NCBI GenBank assembly: GCA_014728245.1
Contig: WJLY01000240.1
Coordinates: forward strand, 1 to 33,551
DNA: 33,551 bases
Origin: Candidatus Effluviviaceae Genus IV sp.
Lineage (GTDB): Bacteria > Joyebacterota > Joyebacteria > Joyebacterales > Joyebacteraceae
Direction: 5' to 3'
Of this stretch, positions 1 through 8,046 are shown piece by piece (position 1 is the first letter of the stretch; the number at the start of each line of letters is the position of its first letter). The translations under genes and the position numbers were made by a program. The notes under the pieces were generated by a model that was not told where the DNA came from, made no database searches, and was given only the letters and a program-made list of their open reading frames with translations.

Positions 1-31
1 GGTCCGGGACGCGTTGCGCGCGGGCAAAGGC

Positions 32-532
32 TCACTTCACCTGGAAAAAGGCCTCTTTCTTAGCGTTGCAGATCGGGCACACGTCCGGGGGCTCCCCGTA
101 GACGGTGTTGCCGCAGACCGAGCAGACGTAGATGTCCCGCGACGGGAGGTCGCTGCCCGACTTGACGGCATCGAGCGCCTTCGTGTAGAGCCCGTGGTGT
201 ATCTCCTCTACCGCCAGCGCCCGTTCGAAAGAGGTCACGGCCGCCTTGCTTCCTTCCGCCTCGGCCTCCTTCACGAAACCGGGGTACATGCTCTTGAACT
301 CGTGGCCCTCGCCCGCGATCGCGTCTTCGAGGTTCTCATCCGTGTCGTTCACGCCGCCGAGGACGCGCAGGTGCGCGTGTGCGTGTACCGTCTCCGCCTC
401 CGCCGCCGCCCGGAAGAGCTTCGCGACCTCCGGATAGCCGTCCTGCTCCGCCTTCTTCGCGTACGCCAGGTACTTCCGGTTCGCCTGGCTCTCGCCCGCG
501 AATGCCTCTTTCAGGTTCTCTACCGTAGCCAT
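32..532 (-). CDS. rbr: Rubrerythrin (peroxide-detoxifying diiron protein)
   Basis: Cytosolic non-heme iron peroxidase of about 166 residues that reduces hydrogen peroxide with electrons from reduced rubredoxin or ferredoxin. Visible in the sequence: an N-terminal four-helix ferritin-like domain (residues 1-125) with ESQANRKY (E14), EAETVH (E47, H50) and AVEEIHHGLY (E109, H112), and a C-terminal rubredoxin-like iron site with CSVC at 137-140 and CPIC at 152-155. Length and domain order match classical rubrerythrins. The ATG at 532 is chosen because GAGGAGAG sits just upstream; the open frame extends 20 codons further but without conserved sequence. The neighbour upstream, also on the minus strand, is a bacteriohemerythrin, so the pair fits oxygen and peroxide protection in an anaerobe or microaerophile (inference). 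The 153-base gap between them shows no clear promoter. Confidence 0.96.
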   Translation of the reverse strand: MATVENLKEAFAGESQANRKYLAYAKKAEQDGYPEVAKLFRAAAEAETVHAHAHLRVLGGVNDTDENLEDAIAGEGHEFKSMYPGFVKEAEAEGSKAAVTSFERALAVEEIHHGLYTKALDAVKSGSDLPSRDIYVCSVCGNTVYGEPPDVCPICNAKKEAFFQVK

Positions 533-685
533 TCTCTCTCCTCTCGCGGCGTGCGTCAGAATCCGAAGGCACGCCGGTAGCTGCTGGTCCATCGCATCTG
601 CGCGAACACCAACCGCCCACGTGTCGGTCGCCGAGGACCGGAACCGCGCGGCCGGCGCCGTTCCGCCGCCGCCGGGACAAGCTCC

Positions 686-1117
686 TCACTCCGATTCCGC
701 TGTGACGTCGACCCCCTTCTCCCTGAAGAAACGTCCCAACTGCTGGTCGACCTGTCGGATGTGCTTCAAAAACCAGTTGATCAGAAGCGTGTTGATCGAA
801 TCGGCCAGACCCGTGGTCGCACCCTCCTCCTCGAAGTCGTCGCTCAACCGCTTGAGAGTCCGCTTGAACTCCTCGTGAGCGGCCTTGTGCTCTTCGTAAC
901 CGGGGTAGTCGTTGGCCGTCATGTGTCGCTCTTCCGTTCCGAAGTGGAAATCGACGTAGTCCGACAGGAAACTGAGCGTTCCCACGATCTGCCCCGAACC
1001 GCGCCGCTGAGATACCGACTCCGAGAGCTCGGAAAGCCGGCTCAGGAGCATCTTGTGCTGCTCGTCAATGACGTCTACACCTACCGACAGGTTCTCTTCC
1101 CAGAGGTCCCTGGCCAT
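686..1117 (-). CDS. Bacteriohemerythrin (O2-binding diiron protein)
   Basis: Single-domain hemerythrin of 143 residues that binds dioxygen reversibly at a diiron centre in the cytoplasm, used by bacteria for O2 sensing, storage or delivery. All expected ligands are present and properly spaced: H21 (DEQHKML), H58 and E62 (HFGTE), H77 and H81 (HKAAH), H119 and D124 (HIRQVD). The ATG at 1117 is preceded by GGAAAGGAG at good distance; a longer frame to 1375 is Arg/Gly-rich and unlike protein. A promoter-like pair (TTGGAC, 17 bp, TAAACT) lies at 1291-1319, leaving a leader of about 165 nt. It is transcribed in the same direction as the rubrerythrin and may share its job in oxygen defence. Confidence 0.95.
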   Translation of the reverse strand: MARDLWEENLSVGVDVIDEQHKMLLSRLSELSESVSQRRGSGQIVGTLSFLSDYVDFHFGTEERHMTANDYPGYEEHKAAHEEFKRTLKRLSDDFEEEGATTGLADSINTLLINWFLKHIRQVDQQLGRFFREKGVDVTAESE

Positions 1118-1290
1118 ACGGGGCGCTCTCCTTTCCGGCGCCCGACCGCGCGTTCTGACGCCCAGACGCGGCGACCGGCGCCGTCTCGCCTGACACCATG
1201 CTTTGGCCCCACCCCCCGCCGAAGCTCCGCCGGAAACCCAAGCCCGAGCGCACAATCGGCCAGGCAGGACAGGGCTGATCTGAAGCTGCC

Positions 1291-1319
1291 AGTTTACAGC
1301 ACGACTACCCCGGGTCCAA
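1291..1319 (-). promoter_or_regulatory. Candidate sigma70 promoter of the hemerythrin gene
   Basis: Read on the minus strand: TTGGAC (1319-1314), a 17-bp spacer, then TAAACT (1296-1291). Spacing is ideal, and each hexamer matches the consensus at four of six positions. Transcription would start near 1284, about 167 nt before the ATG at 1117. This is prediction from pattern only. Confidence 0.4.
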
Positions 1320-1334
1320 GGCGCCCGTTGCTTC

Positions 1335-1367
1335 TGTGCCAAAGCTTGCTTTGCACAAGATTGCACA
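1335..1367. promoter_or_regulatory. Inverted repeat plus TTGCACA direct repeat (operator candidate)
   Basis: TGTGCCAAAGC (1335-1345), TT, then GCTTTGCACA (1348-1357) form a near-perfect inverted repeat of 10 bp with a single bulged C. The half-site TTGCACA at 1351-1357 recurs ten bases later at 1361-1367. It stands in the 347-base gap between the divergent hemerythrin and phosphoesterase genes, upstream of both candidate promoters, so a dimeric regulator could bind here. The rest of that gap (1118-1464) shows only the two promoter candidates and the ribosome binding sites. Confidence 0.35.
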
Positions 1368-1387
1368 GCCAGCAAGTAACGCAGATG

Positions 1388-1396
1388 TGTTAGAAT
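1388..1396 (+). promoter_or_regulatory. Candidate extended -10 promoter of the phosphoesterase gene
   Basis: TGTTAGAAT fits the TGnTAnnnT extended -10 pattern. No good -35 box is found 16-18 bp upstream, but TTGCACA copies lie at 1351 and 1361. It sits about 70 nt before the chosen ATG at 1465. Confidence 0.35.
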
Positions 1397-1464
1397 GGTG
1401 TTAGCGCGTCGAGTGGCCTGCGCGGAAAAGGGTCACCAATCTCGGCAACATGGAGGAAGCACCT

Positions 1465-3213
1465 ATGACACTCCGAGGCATCCTCTCCACGCTGACCCTG
1501 TGCGCGGCTGCGCTGGCGGCCGCGGCATCACCCTGCGCGGCCTCTCGCTCAGTCGGGGACACGCTGACCGTGATCGCGCGACCCATTCTCGCGATCCCGC
1601 AGATCGCTGCGCCCGGTCAGAGCTTCACGATCGAGGCCCGTGCGCCATCCTCGGCCGGCGGGTGGTCCGCTTCCCTGGTCGGAGCTCCCGGCCAGTATCC
1701 CCTCTCGGTAGACGGAGCAGCCTACAACGCCGATCACGAGCGCTGGTTCATCGACGTCACTGTTCCGCCTGATGCCCCGGAGGAGATCTACGATCTGTCC
1801 GTCGAGGCGTCGGGCGGCATCGTCGACAGCGAGGCCCACGCGGTCATGGTCCGGCAGTCGATCGGCGATGACTACTACTTCGTCCAGATCACCGACACGC
1901 ACCTTCCGACGCACAAGTATTACTACCAGCAGGGCGCCGACACCGACACGTCCGAGATGGAGGACCTCCACGCTGTGATCGACGACCTGAATATCATCAA
2001 CCCGGCGTTCGTGCTCCTGACCGGCGACGTCGTCAATGAAGGCGAACTCGAGGACTTCCTGGACAAGCGCTACTACACGCGCGCCAAGCGCATACTCGAG
2101 CGGCTGGAGGTCCCCGTCTACGTCTGCGCGGGCAACCACGACGTCGGCGGCTGGGAGGACACGCCTCCATCCGACGGCACCGCGCGGAGGAACTGGTGGA
2201 AGTTCTTCGGCTGGAACTACCTGAACGATCCGCCTGCGGCTGACAACGTATACACGCAGAATTACTCTTTCGACTACGGCGGCGCTCACTTCGTATCGCT
2301 CGAGGCATACAACAACTACGACAGGTGGCGGAGGAGCCTCTACGGCGACGACAGCTTCACCACCAGACAGATTCTGTGGCTGAACTCGGACCTCTCGGCC
2401 GTGCCTACCGGGACCCCGGTCGTGGCCTTCTACCACATGGACTTCCGGGACCAGCTCGACCTGGACGACCTCGGCATCGATTGCGCGCTGTGGGGGCACG
2501 TCCACTACACCTCGGGCTCGATCCACTCACACCCGTACGACCTCTCGACAGAGACGGTATGCGACGGCGAGAGGGCGATGCGCGTCGTGCGAGTACAGAA
2601 CGGCGGCACCATCGTCCCGTCCGAGCCGATATCGGCCGGTCCGACGGGATTCAATCTCCGGCTCGCGTTCGAGCACCCGAACGACGGCACCCGCACGGAG
2701 AACGCGGCTTCGATAGTCAACAACCAGCCGAAGGATTTCGAGCAAGCGCTCATCAAGTTCAGAATGTCGGCCGAATCCGCGCCGTACGAGGTCGATGACG
2801 GCGAGCTCTTCCAGACGGTCATCGACGGGGACGTCGCCGTGTGCTACGTGAGGCTCAATGCTCTCTCTGGTGAGATCAACGTGGTCAACATCAGTCCCGA
2901 GCAGGGATCCGGGATATCCGACGGGGCCGGCGCGCTTCTCTCGCTCATCCGCCCTTCCTTCCCCAACCCGGCCACGTCGCACGCAAGCCTGGGTTTCTCG
3001 CTCTCGCGTCCCGCTGAGGTGCGCGTGGAGGTCTACGACGTCCTGGGACGCAGGGTCAGGGACCTGGCCTGCGGGGCACGCGGCCCGGGCGAGCACGAGA
3101 TCAGGTGGGACCTGCGCGACGACGACGGCTCGAGGGTCTCCTCCGGCGTCTACATGTGGCGCGTGGAGTCGGACGGCGAAGTGCTCCGCTCCCAGGCGGC
3201 CGTGCTGCGTTGA
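1465..3213 (+). CDS. Exported metallophosphoesterase with C-terminal sorting-like domain
   Basis: Calcineurin-type phosphoesterase of about 582 residues, exported. Signal peptide at residues 1-27 (hydrophobic Leu/Ala run ending near SPCAAS), then a beta-rich Ig-like region (about 35-130), then the metallophosphoesterase core with all motifs: ITDTH (D144, H146), TGDVVNEG (D188), CAGNHD (N224, H225), FYHMD (H324) and WGHVHY (H345, H347). The last 85 residues, from SFPNPA to the end, contain VEVYDVLGRRV and SSGVYMWRV, the FlgD-like or type IX sorting-like ending of FCB bacteria. Substrate unknown; phosphodiesters or nucleotides are usual for the fold. The ATG at 1465 is preferred over one at 1450 because GGAGGAAG lies at the right distance before it. 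A GC-rich hairpin follows the stop. Confidence 0.9.
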   Translation: MTLRGILSTLTLCAAALAAAASPCAASRSVGDTLTVIARPILAIPQIAAPGQSFTIEARAPSSAGGWSASLVGAPGQYPLSVDGAAYNADHERWFIDVTVPPDAPEEIYDLSVEASGGIVDSEAHAVMVRQSIGDDYYFVQITDTHLPTHKYYYQQGADTDTSEMEDLHAVIDDLNIINPAFVLLTGDVVNEGELEDFLDKRYYTRAKRILERLEVPVYVCAGNHDVGGWEDTPPSDGTARRNWWKFFGWNYLNDPPAADNVYTQNYSFDYGGAHFVSLEAYNNYDRWRRSLYGDDSFTTRQILWLNSDLSAVPTGTPVVAFYHMDFRDQLDLDDLGIDCALWGHVHYTSGSIHSHPYDLSTETVCDGERAMRVVRVQNGGTIVPSEPISAGPTGFNLRLAFEHPNDGTRTENAASIVNNQPKDFEQALIKFRMSAESAPYEVDDGELFQTVIDGDVAVCYVRLNALSGEINVVNISPEQGSGISDGAGALLSLIRPSFPNPATSHASLGFSLSRPAEVRVEVYDVLGRRVRDLACGARGPGEHEIRWDLRDDDGSRVSSGVYMWRVESDGEVLRSQAAVLR

Positions 3214-3240
3214 TCCGCCGGCGCCCGGCTGGACCCGGCG

Positions 3241-3264
3241 CCGGGCCCGTCCGGGCGGGCCCGG
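3241..3264 (+). terminator. GC hairpin after the phosphoesterase gene
   Basis: CCGGGCCCG (3241-3249), loop TCCGGG, CGGGCCCGG (3256-3264): a perfect 9-bp stem 28 bases after the stop codon at 3213, followed by a short GTTTG rather than a long T run. Probable Rho-independent-like terminator. Confidence 0.5.
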
Positions 3265-3453
3265 ACCGTTTGAGTCCCCGTGGAAGATGCGGCCCCGTCC
3301 CGTCTGGCGCGCGTGATCGCCGCCGGTCACCTTGGCGCTTCCCCAACTTCCCTCTGAGTCCTAGAATTCAGGTGGTCTCCTGTGAGGAGTCCACGTTCCT
3401 TCGGGAGCGCGGGAGAGGTGGACCACGCTACCCTCAGTCCAACGGCCACATCC

Positions 3454-3595
3454 ATGGGAGACACGACGATTCGACTCGCGTCGCTTCCTCGGGAGATGCG
3501 ATGATTCAATGCGCGTCGTTTCCTCGGGAGATGCGATGATCCAACGCGCGCCGTTTCCGTGGGAGATACCATGATTCGCGAGGCGGGACCGGACG
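3454..3595 (+). repeat. Four 35-bp tandem copies of a ribosome binding site plus start codon
   Basis: GGGAG recurs at exactly 3456, 3491, 3526 and 3561. Copies 2 and 3 begin GGGAGATGCGATGAT, copy 4 GGGAGATACCATGATT, copy 1 GGGAGACACGACGATT with ACG replacing ATG. Copy 4 is the real initiation region of the downstream acetyltransferase (ATG 3571). Because 35 is 3x12-1, translation from each copy runs 12 codons and stops at a TGA overlapping the next ATG. The ATG at 3501 gives MIQCASFPREMR and the ATG at 3536 gives MIQRAPFPWEIP. A further ATG at 3454 reads into copy 1 and stops at 3502-3504. Weaker similarity (TCCAACGGCC...TCCATGGGAG) extends upstream to about 3436. The rest of the 357-base gap (3214-3570) holds only the hairpin at 3241. 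Confidence 0.9.
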
Positions 3596-4038
3596 ACATC
3601 GACGATCTGATCGAGCTTGAGCGGGGCGCGTTCAAGGGCGACAGGATCTCCCGAAGGAGCTTCCGCCATCTGCTTGCCGGGGCGCGCGGCAGGGTCTTCG
3701 TCGCGGTCGAAGACGGCGTCATCGTCGCGTACGCAGTCGTGCTCTTCCGCGCCTCTTCCGCGACGGCACGGCTCTACTCCGTAGCAGTCCTCCCCCGGCA
3801 AAGGCGGTCCGGCATTGGTCGCGGTCTCGTGGAGAGAGCGGAGCGGGCCGCCGTGGAGGCCGGATGCGCGAGGATGCGGCTAGAGATTCGCGAGGACAAC
3901 GATGCTTCCTCGCGCTTCTTCGAACGGCTCGGGTATCGCGCATTCGGCAGATGGGACGAGTACTACGACGATCGCATGTCGGCCTTGAGATACGAAAAGC
4001 ACCTGGCGGAATCGAAGGAAGCCCCGGGAAGCGCCTGA
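3571..4038 (+). CDS. GNAT-family N-acetyltransferase (RimI-like)
   Basis: Acetyl-CoA-dependent acetyltransferase of 155 residues, cytosolic. It begins MIREAGPDDIDDLIELE, typical of RimI-like GNATs. The acetyl-CoA pyrophosphate loop is visible as LYSVAVLPRQRRSGIGRGL (motif A, R-x-x-G-x-G), followed by LEIREDNDASSRFFERLGY (motif B: N-x-x-x-x-x-x-F/Y-E-x-x-G-Y). The ATG at 3571 is chosen over an in-frame GTG at 3559 because GGGAG lies just upstream; that ribosome binding site is the last of four tandem copies. A ligase gene follows after 45 bases, in the same direction. GNATs next to or fused with RimK-like ATP-grasp ligases have been described, so the two may modify one amino-acid or peptide product (inference). 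The acceptor is unknown. Confidence 0.92.
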   Translation: MIREAGPDDIDDLIELERGAFKGDRISRRSFRHLLAGARGRVFVAVEDGVIVAYAVVLFRASSATARLYSVAVLPRQRRSGIGRGLVERAERAAVEAGCARMRLEIREDNDASSRFFERLGYRAFGRWDEYYDDRMSALRYEKHLAESKEAPGSA

Positions 4039-4083
4039 GGCCCAGGACCGCCGGCAGTGGGCCGCTGCCATGGGAGGCGACAG

Positions 4084-5565
4084 ATGGCCGAGAGAATCGT
4101 GATCATCGACAGACCGCAGGACTGGAAACCGGAGTATCCGGACGTCCAGACAGTCCCGGTGCGTGACTACATCGACTCGACCGAGTTCGCCCAGCGCAGG
4201 GGCCTGAGGATCATCAACCTCTGCAGGAGCTACAGGTATCTGAGCCTGGGGTACTACTGCTCCCTTCTTGCCGAGGCCCGGGGTAGCCGTGTCATCCCGA
4301 CGGTGAGGACGATCAATGATCTGAGCAGGAAGTCGATCTACAGCCTCGACCTCGCCGACCTGGATGAGATCGTGTCGAAGAGGCTCGGCGGTCTTGACGC
4401 CCCTGTCCTCTCGGCGCTTGCCGTCGACGTCTGCTTCGGCTGGCACCCCGATCCGTCACTCTCGGACCTCGCCCGCCAGCTGTTCGACCTCTTCCCGATG
4501 CCGCTAATGCAGGCCGAATTCAGGCACCAGGGGAAGTGGCGCCTGAGCTCGGTCAGGCCTCTGCATCTCCACGCTCTCGACGGCGAAAGGGAGACGCTCT
4601 TCGTGTCTGGATTCGAGCACTACATCCGCAGGCGCCGGCGGGAGCCCAAGCCCAAGAAGCAGTATCGCTACGACATCGCGATGCTCCAGAACCCGAGCGA
4701 GGAGCTTCCCCCTTCCGACGGCGCGGCGCTCAGGAAGTTCGCAGAGGCCGCCTCCCGGCTCGATGTGAACCTGGAGACTCTGGAAAAGAAGGATTACGGG
4801 CGCGTGGCGGAGTACGACGCGCTCTTCATAAGGGAAACGACCGGGCTGAATCATCACACCTACCGCTTCGCGAAGCGGGCCGAGAGCGAGGGGATCCCGG
4901 TCATCGATGACCCCGATTCCATTTTGCGATGCACGAACAAGATCTATCTGGCCGAGCTTCTGCAGAAGCACGACATCCCTACGCCCAGGTCGGCGATCGT
5001 CCGGAAGGACACGCTCGGGGACCTGGAGACCCGCATTCCCTTCCCGGTCGTCATCAAGATCCCCGATGGCTCGTTCTCCAGGGGAGTGTTCAAGGTGGAG
5101 AACAGGAAGGAGCTTCAACGGGCGGGGCAGGACCTCTTTAGATCCTCCGACCTTCTGCTCGCTCAGGAGTTCGTCTATACGCCGTTCGACTGGCGGATCG
5201 GCGTCCTGAACCGGAACGCTGTCTTCGCATGCAAATACTACATGTCCAAGCGACACTGGCAGATAATTGACCACGGGGCCACGGGAGGATACGAAGAGGG
5301 CGATTGGGAGTCGGTGCCCGTTGAGGACGTCCCGCCCGAAATCGTGCGGTCGGCTCTCGCCGCCTCCGACCTGATCGGTTGCGGACTCTACGGCGTCGAC
5401 GTGAAGCAACACGAAGGCCGGGTCATGGTGATGGAGGTCAATGAGAACCCCAACATCGAGACCGACGTCGAGGACGGCGTTCTTGGTGACAGGCTCTATG
5501 AGATCGTGATAGGCGACCTCGTCAGGCGCATCGAGGAGAAGCGAGGCGTGGCTACTTCTTCTTGA
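4084..5565 (+). CDS. RimK-family ATP-grasp ligase with RLAN N-terminal domain
   Basis: ATP-dependent carboxylate-amine ligase of 493 residues that should join an amino acid to a peptide, protein or small molecule through an acyl-phosphate. The N-terminal 170 residues match the RLAN type seen in long RimK homologues (RIVIIDRPQDW, NLCRSYRYLSLGYYCSLLAEARG). The ATP-grasp domain follows: IRETTGLNHHTYRFA, CTNKIYLAELL, FPVVIKIPDGSFSRGVFKV (ATP-binding Lys and Gly-rich loop), LAQEFVYTPFDWRIGVL, and MEVNENPNIE carrying the Mg ligands Glu and Asn. The ATG at 4084 has GGGAGG upstream. It is co-directional with the GNAT gene 45 bases before. Its end overlaps the convergent UPF0316 gene by 14 bases. Substrate not determinable from sequence; E. 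coli RimK itself glutamylates ribosomal protein S6. Confidence 0.9.
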   Translation: MAERIVIIDRPQDWKPEYPDVQTVPVRDYIDSTEFAQRRGLRIINLCRSYRYLSLGYYCSLLAEARGSRVIPTVRTINDLSRKSIYSLDLADLDEIVSKRLGGLDAPVLSALAVDVCFGWHPDPSLSDLARQLFDLFPMPLMQAEFRHQGKWRLSSVRPLHLHALDGERETLFVSGFEHYIRRRRREPKPKKQYRYDIAMLQNPSEELPPSDGAALRKFAEAASRLDVNLETLEKKDYGRVAEYDALFIRETTGLNHHTYRFAKRAESEGIPVIDDPDSILRCTNKIYLAELLQKHDIPTPRSAIVRKDTLGDLETRIPFPVVIKIPDGSFSRGVFKVENRKELQRAGQDLFRSSDLLLAQEFVYTPFDWRIGVLNRNAVFACKYYMSKRHWQIIDHGATGGYEEGDWESVPVEDVPPEIVRSALAASDLIGCGLYGVDVKQHEGRVMVMEVNENPNIETDVEDGVLGDRLYEIVIGDLVRRIEEKRGVATSS

Positions 5566-6124
5566 GCACCGCCCGCCAGCCGGTCGGGGGCTGCATGGTG
5601 GGGCGTCTTACGCTTCGTACCATCCCGACGGGCTCGGTGACGTAGAAGGCGTCCGGCACGATCTGACCTACCAAACCGAGTATCTCCTTCAGGTCCTTCC
5701 GCCTGCACACCGCGCAAACCTCAAGCACGGGGCCCGTCCTGCCGGTTCCCTCGAAGCACGTCACGGCGTGGCCCGAGTTCCTCAGAGCTCTTGCGAGCTT
5801 CTCGCCCCGCTGAGGCGTTATCACTCTGAGGATCGCGTGGCCGAACGCCAGCTTCCTCTCGATCAGAATGCCCACGACATTTCCGGTCGAGAACCCCAGC
5901 GCGTAGAAAACGCCGAGGATCGGGCGCTGCGCCACGCTGGGCACGATCGCCGCGATCACCGCCAGCCACATGCTGACTTCGACGAACCCGAGCAGAAACG
6001 CCGTCCTGGTCCTCCCCTGGACAGTGCTGATCGTTCGGATCGTGCCCAGACTCACATCCACGATTCTCAGGAGAAAGACCGCGACTCCGGTCAGAAGTGT
6101 GTAGGCCTCGAATCCGAGTTCCAT
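5552..6124 (-). CDS. UPF0316 / DUF2179-type membrane protein
   Basis: Integral membrane protein of about 190 residues. Three N-terminal membrane helices are visible: YTLLTGVAVFLLRIVDVSLG, TAFLLGFVEVSMWLAVIAAI and PILGVFYALGFSTGNVVGIL. The segment DVSLGTIRTISTVQGR is characteristic of the UPF0316 (DUF5698) family. After the helices comes a soluble C-terminal domain (RVITPQRGEKLARALR ... VCAVCRRKDLKEIL) like DUF2179, a small ligand- or nucleotide-sensing domain in related proteins. Function is not established. The ATG at 6124 is chosen because the family starts just before the first helix and GGGAAG lies close upstream; an open frame continues to 6220. It overlaps the convergent RimK-like gene by 14 bases. 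Confidence 0.88.
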   Translation of the reverse strand: MELGFEAYTLLTGVAVFLLRIVDVSLGTIRTISTVQGRTRTAFLLGFVEVSMWLAVIAAIVPSVAQRPILGVFYALGFSTGNVVGILIERKLAFGHAILRVITPQRGEKLARALRNSGHAVTCFEGTGRTGPVLEVCAVCRRKDLKEILGLVGQIVPDAFYVTEPVGMVRSVRRPTMQPPTGWRAVLKKK

Positions 6125-6458
6125 CTTCCCGAGCCCCCGGCTGATGACTGAAATCCGGCTGCCGCCAACATAGCCGAGCGGGAGGCCGGCCACAAGGCCG
6201 CACGCCTGGTCGCGCGGCACCCGAGTCTCATGCTGAACCTGGGCCCGAAGCAGACCAGCTTCCTGACCCTGCTCGGTGGGTCATGATGTACCCATGCGTT
6301 CCCTGCCGCGTACCGCGTTGGCTATTGACACCGGCCATCCGAAGTGCGACGTTGGTTGCAGGATAGCATCATACGGGCAGGCGGGTCCAAGGCCCGGCAG
6401 CACTCGCGAGCACCCAGACGCACAGCCTGCACGCACTCGGAGAGGACCGCATACGCGT
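6125..6458. other. Divergent intergenic region, 334 bp
   Basis: Space between the UPF0316 gene (minus) and the radical SAM gene (plus). A TTGACA stands at 6325-6330 but no matching -10 box is found at 16-18 bp, so no promoter is called. GGAGAGGA at 6439-6446 is the probable ribosome binding site of the radical SAM gene. Nothing else is recognised. Confidence 0.4.
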
Positions 6459-7946
6459 ATGAACGCCCTTCTCATCTACCCGGAGATACCGGATACCTTC
6501 TGGAGCTTCAAGCACGCTCTGCGCATGATCCGCAAGAGCGCCAGCTCGCCGCCGCTGGGGCTTCTGACGGTCGCGGGCATGTTGCCCGAGGACTGGGACC
6601 TCAGGCTCACAGACATGAACGTGTCCGGGCTTTCGGCCGACGACCTGGCCTGGGCCGACTGCGCGCTGGTGAGCGGCATGGTCATCCAGAGGGAATCCGC
6701 GATGGCGGCGATACAGCGGTGCAAGGAGAACGGGCTCACGATCATAGCCGGCGGCCCGCTCTTCTCGACCGAGCACGAGAAGTTCGACGAGGTCGACCAC
6801 TTCGTGCTCGGAGAGGCCGAGTCGGCCCTCCCGGCGCTTCTCGCCGACCTCAAGCGCGGCGACGCGAAGCGTATCTACGCCTGCTCGGAGTTTCCCGCCC
6901 TGACTCGGACCCCGATTCCCCGATGGGATCTTGTAGATCCGACCAGGTACTCGTCGAGGAACATCCAGTACTCCCGCGGCTGTCCGCACAACTGCGACTT
7001 CTGCGCGGTCACCCAGCTCTTCGGCCACAGATGGCGCACGAAGTCGCCGGAACAGATCATCGCCGAGCTGGACAGTCTCTACGACATCGGCTGGAGAGGA
7101 ACGGTAGGTTTCGTCGACGACAACCTCATAGGCAACAGGAAGAAGCTCAAGGATGAGCTCCTGCCCGCCCTGATCGAGTGGCGCAAGGGCAAGTGGGGCA
7201 TGACGTTCAGCACGCAGGCCACGCTCACACTCGCCGACGACCCCGAACTCATGGAGATGATGGTACGGGCCGGCTTCGACACCGTGTTCGTCGGAATAGA
7301 GAGCGTAGAGGAAGCGAGCCTGAGCGAGTGCAACAAGAGACAGAACGCCGGCAGAGACATGCTGGAGGACGTGAGGCGCATGCAGCGCGCCGGACTGGTC
7401 GTCCAGGGCGGGTTCATAGTCGGGTTCGACAACGACACGCCCGCCGTCTTCGAGCGCCTCGAGCGCTTCATCCAGCAGAGCGGCATCGCGACGGCGATGG
7501 TTGGAATGCTGCAGGCCCCGAGCGGAACCGCGCTCTACCAGCGGCTCAAGAAGGAAGGCCGCATACGCAAGGACATGTCGGGGGACAACACCGGCGGCAC
7601 GACGAACATAGTGCCGAGAATGGGGCTGGAGAGCCTGAGCAGAGGCTACTGGAAGACCTTCTCGGACCTCTACTCGCCCCGGAACTACTACGCCAGACTG
7701 AGGACGTTCCTCAGGGAGTATCGCCCGAGGCCCGCGCGTGCGCGGCTGTGCGGGTGGCACATCGTCGCGTTCTTCCGCTCGCTCTACTTCCTCGGCATCG
7801 TCGGAGAAGAGCGCTTCCGCTATCAGGGCCTTCTCATCTGGACGCTCTTCCGCAACCCTCGTGCGTTCCCGACCGCGATCGTGCTCGCGATATCCGGCTA
7901 CCATCTGAGGCTATGCTCCCGCGCCCCGGAGGAGTCCGTCGGGTGA
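6459..7946 (+). CDS. B12-binding-type radical SAM protein with DUF4070-like C-terminus
   Basis: Radical SAM enzyme of 495 residues. Residues 1-135 form a cobalamin-binding-like Rossmann domain (SPPLGLLTVAGMLP, IIAGGPLFS, VLGEAESALPALL), although the DxHxxG cobalamin ligand motif is not seen. The radical SAM core begins at YSRGCPHNCDFCAV with the 4Fe-4S ligands C175, C179 and C182 in the CxxxCxxC pattern, followed by GFVDDNLIGNR, TVFVGIES and VQGGFIVGFDND. The C-terminal 100 residues resemble DUF4070 (WKTFSDLYSPRNYYARL). Related enzymes are methyltransferases or carbon-skeleton modifiers of lipids and natural products; substrate here unknown. The ATG at 6459 is supported by GGAGAGGA 13-20 bases upstream and by the family N-terminus MNALLIYPE. 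A strong terminator follows. Confidence 0.93.
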   Translation: MNALLIYPEIPDTFWSFKHALRMIRKSASSPPLGLLTVAGMLPEDWDLRLTDMNVSGLSADDLAWADCALVSGMVIQRESAMAAIQRCKENGLTIIAGGPLFSTEHEKFDEVDHFVLGEAESALPALLADLKRGDAKRIYACSEFPALTRTPIPRWDLVDPTRYSSRNIQYSRGCPHNCDFCAVTQLFGHRWRTKSPEQIIAELDSLYDIGWRGTVGFVDDNLIGNRKKLKDELLPALIEWRKGKWGMTFSTQATLTLADDPELMEMMVRAGFDTVFVGIESVEEASLSECNKRQNAGRDMLEDVRRMQRAGLVVQGGFIVGFDNDTPAVFERLERFIQQSGIATAMVGMLQAPSGTALYQRLKKEGRIRKDMSGDNTGGTTNIVPRMGLESLSRGYWKTFSDLYSPRNYYARLRTFLREYRPRPARARLCGWHIVAFFRSLYFLGIVGEERFRYQGLLIWTLFRNPRAFPTAIVLAISGYHLRLCSRAPEESVG

Positions 7947-8046
7947 GCCGGACGGACGAAGGTCCCGGGCTCTGCCCGAGCCCCTGACTGCATCGCCGCT
8001 CGAACCAGGCTATCCGCCAAATCCGCAGGTGCGGAGCACCAGAAGA

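Noticed and set aside
1-31. Gene fragment at the left edge
   Set aside because: Only 31 bases remain after the rubrerythrin stop, with no supporting frame.
6325-6330. TTGACA as -35 of the radical SAM gene
   Set aside because: No acceptable -10 hexamer lies 16-18 bp downstream.
6369-7904. Long open frame of 511 codons on the minus strand
   Set aside because: Shadow of the radical SAM gene; no motifs and Arg/Val-rich composition.
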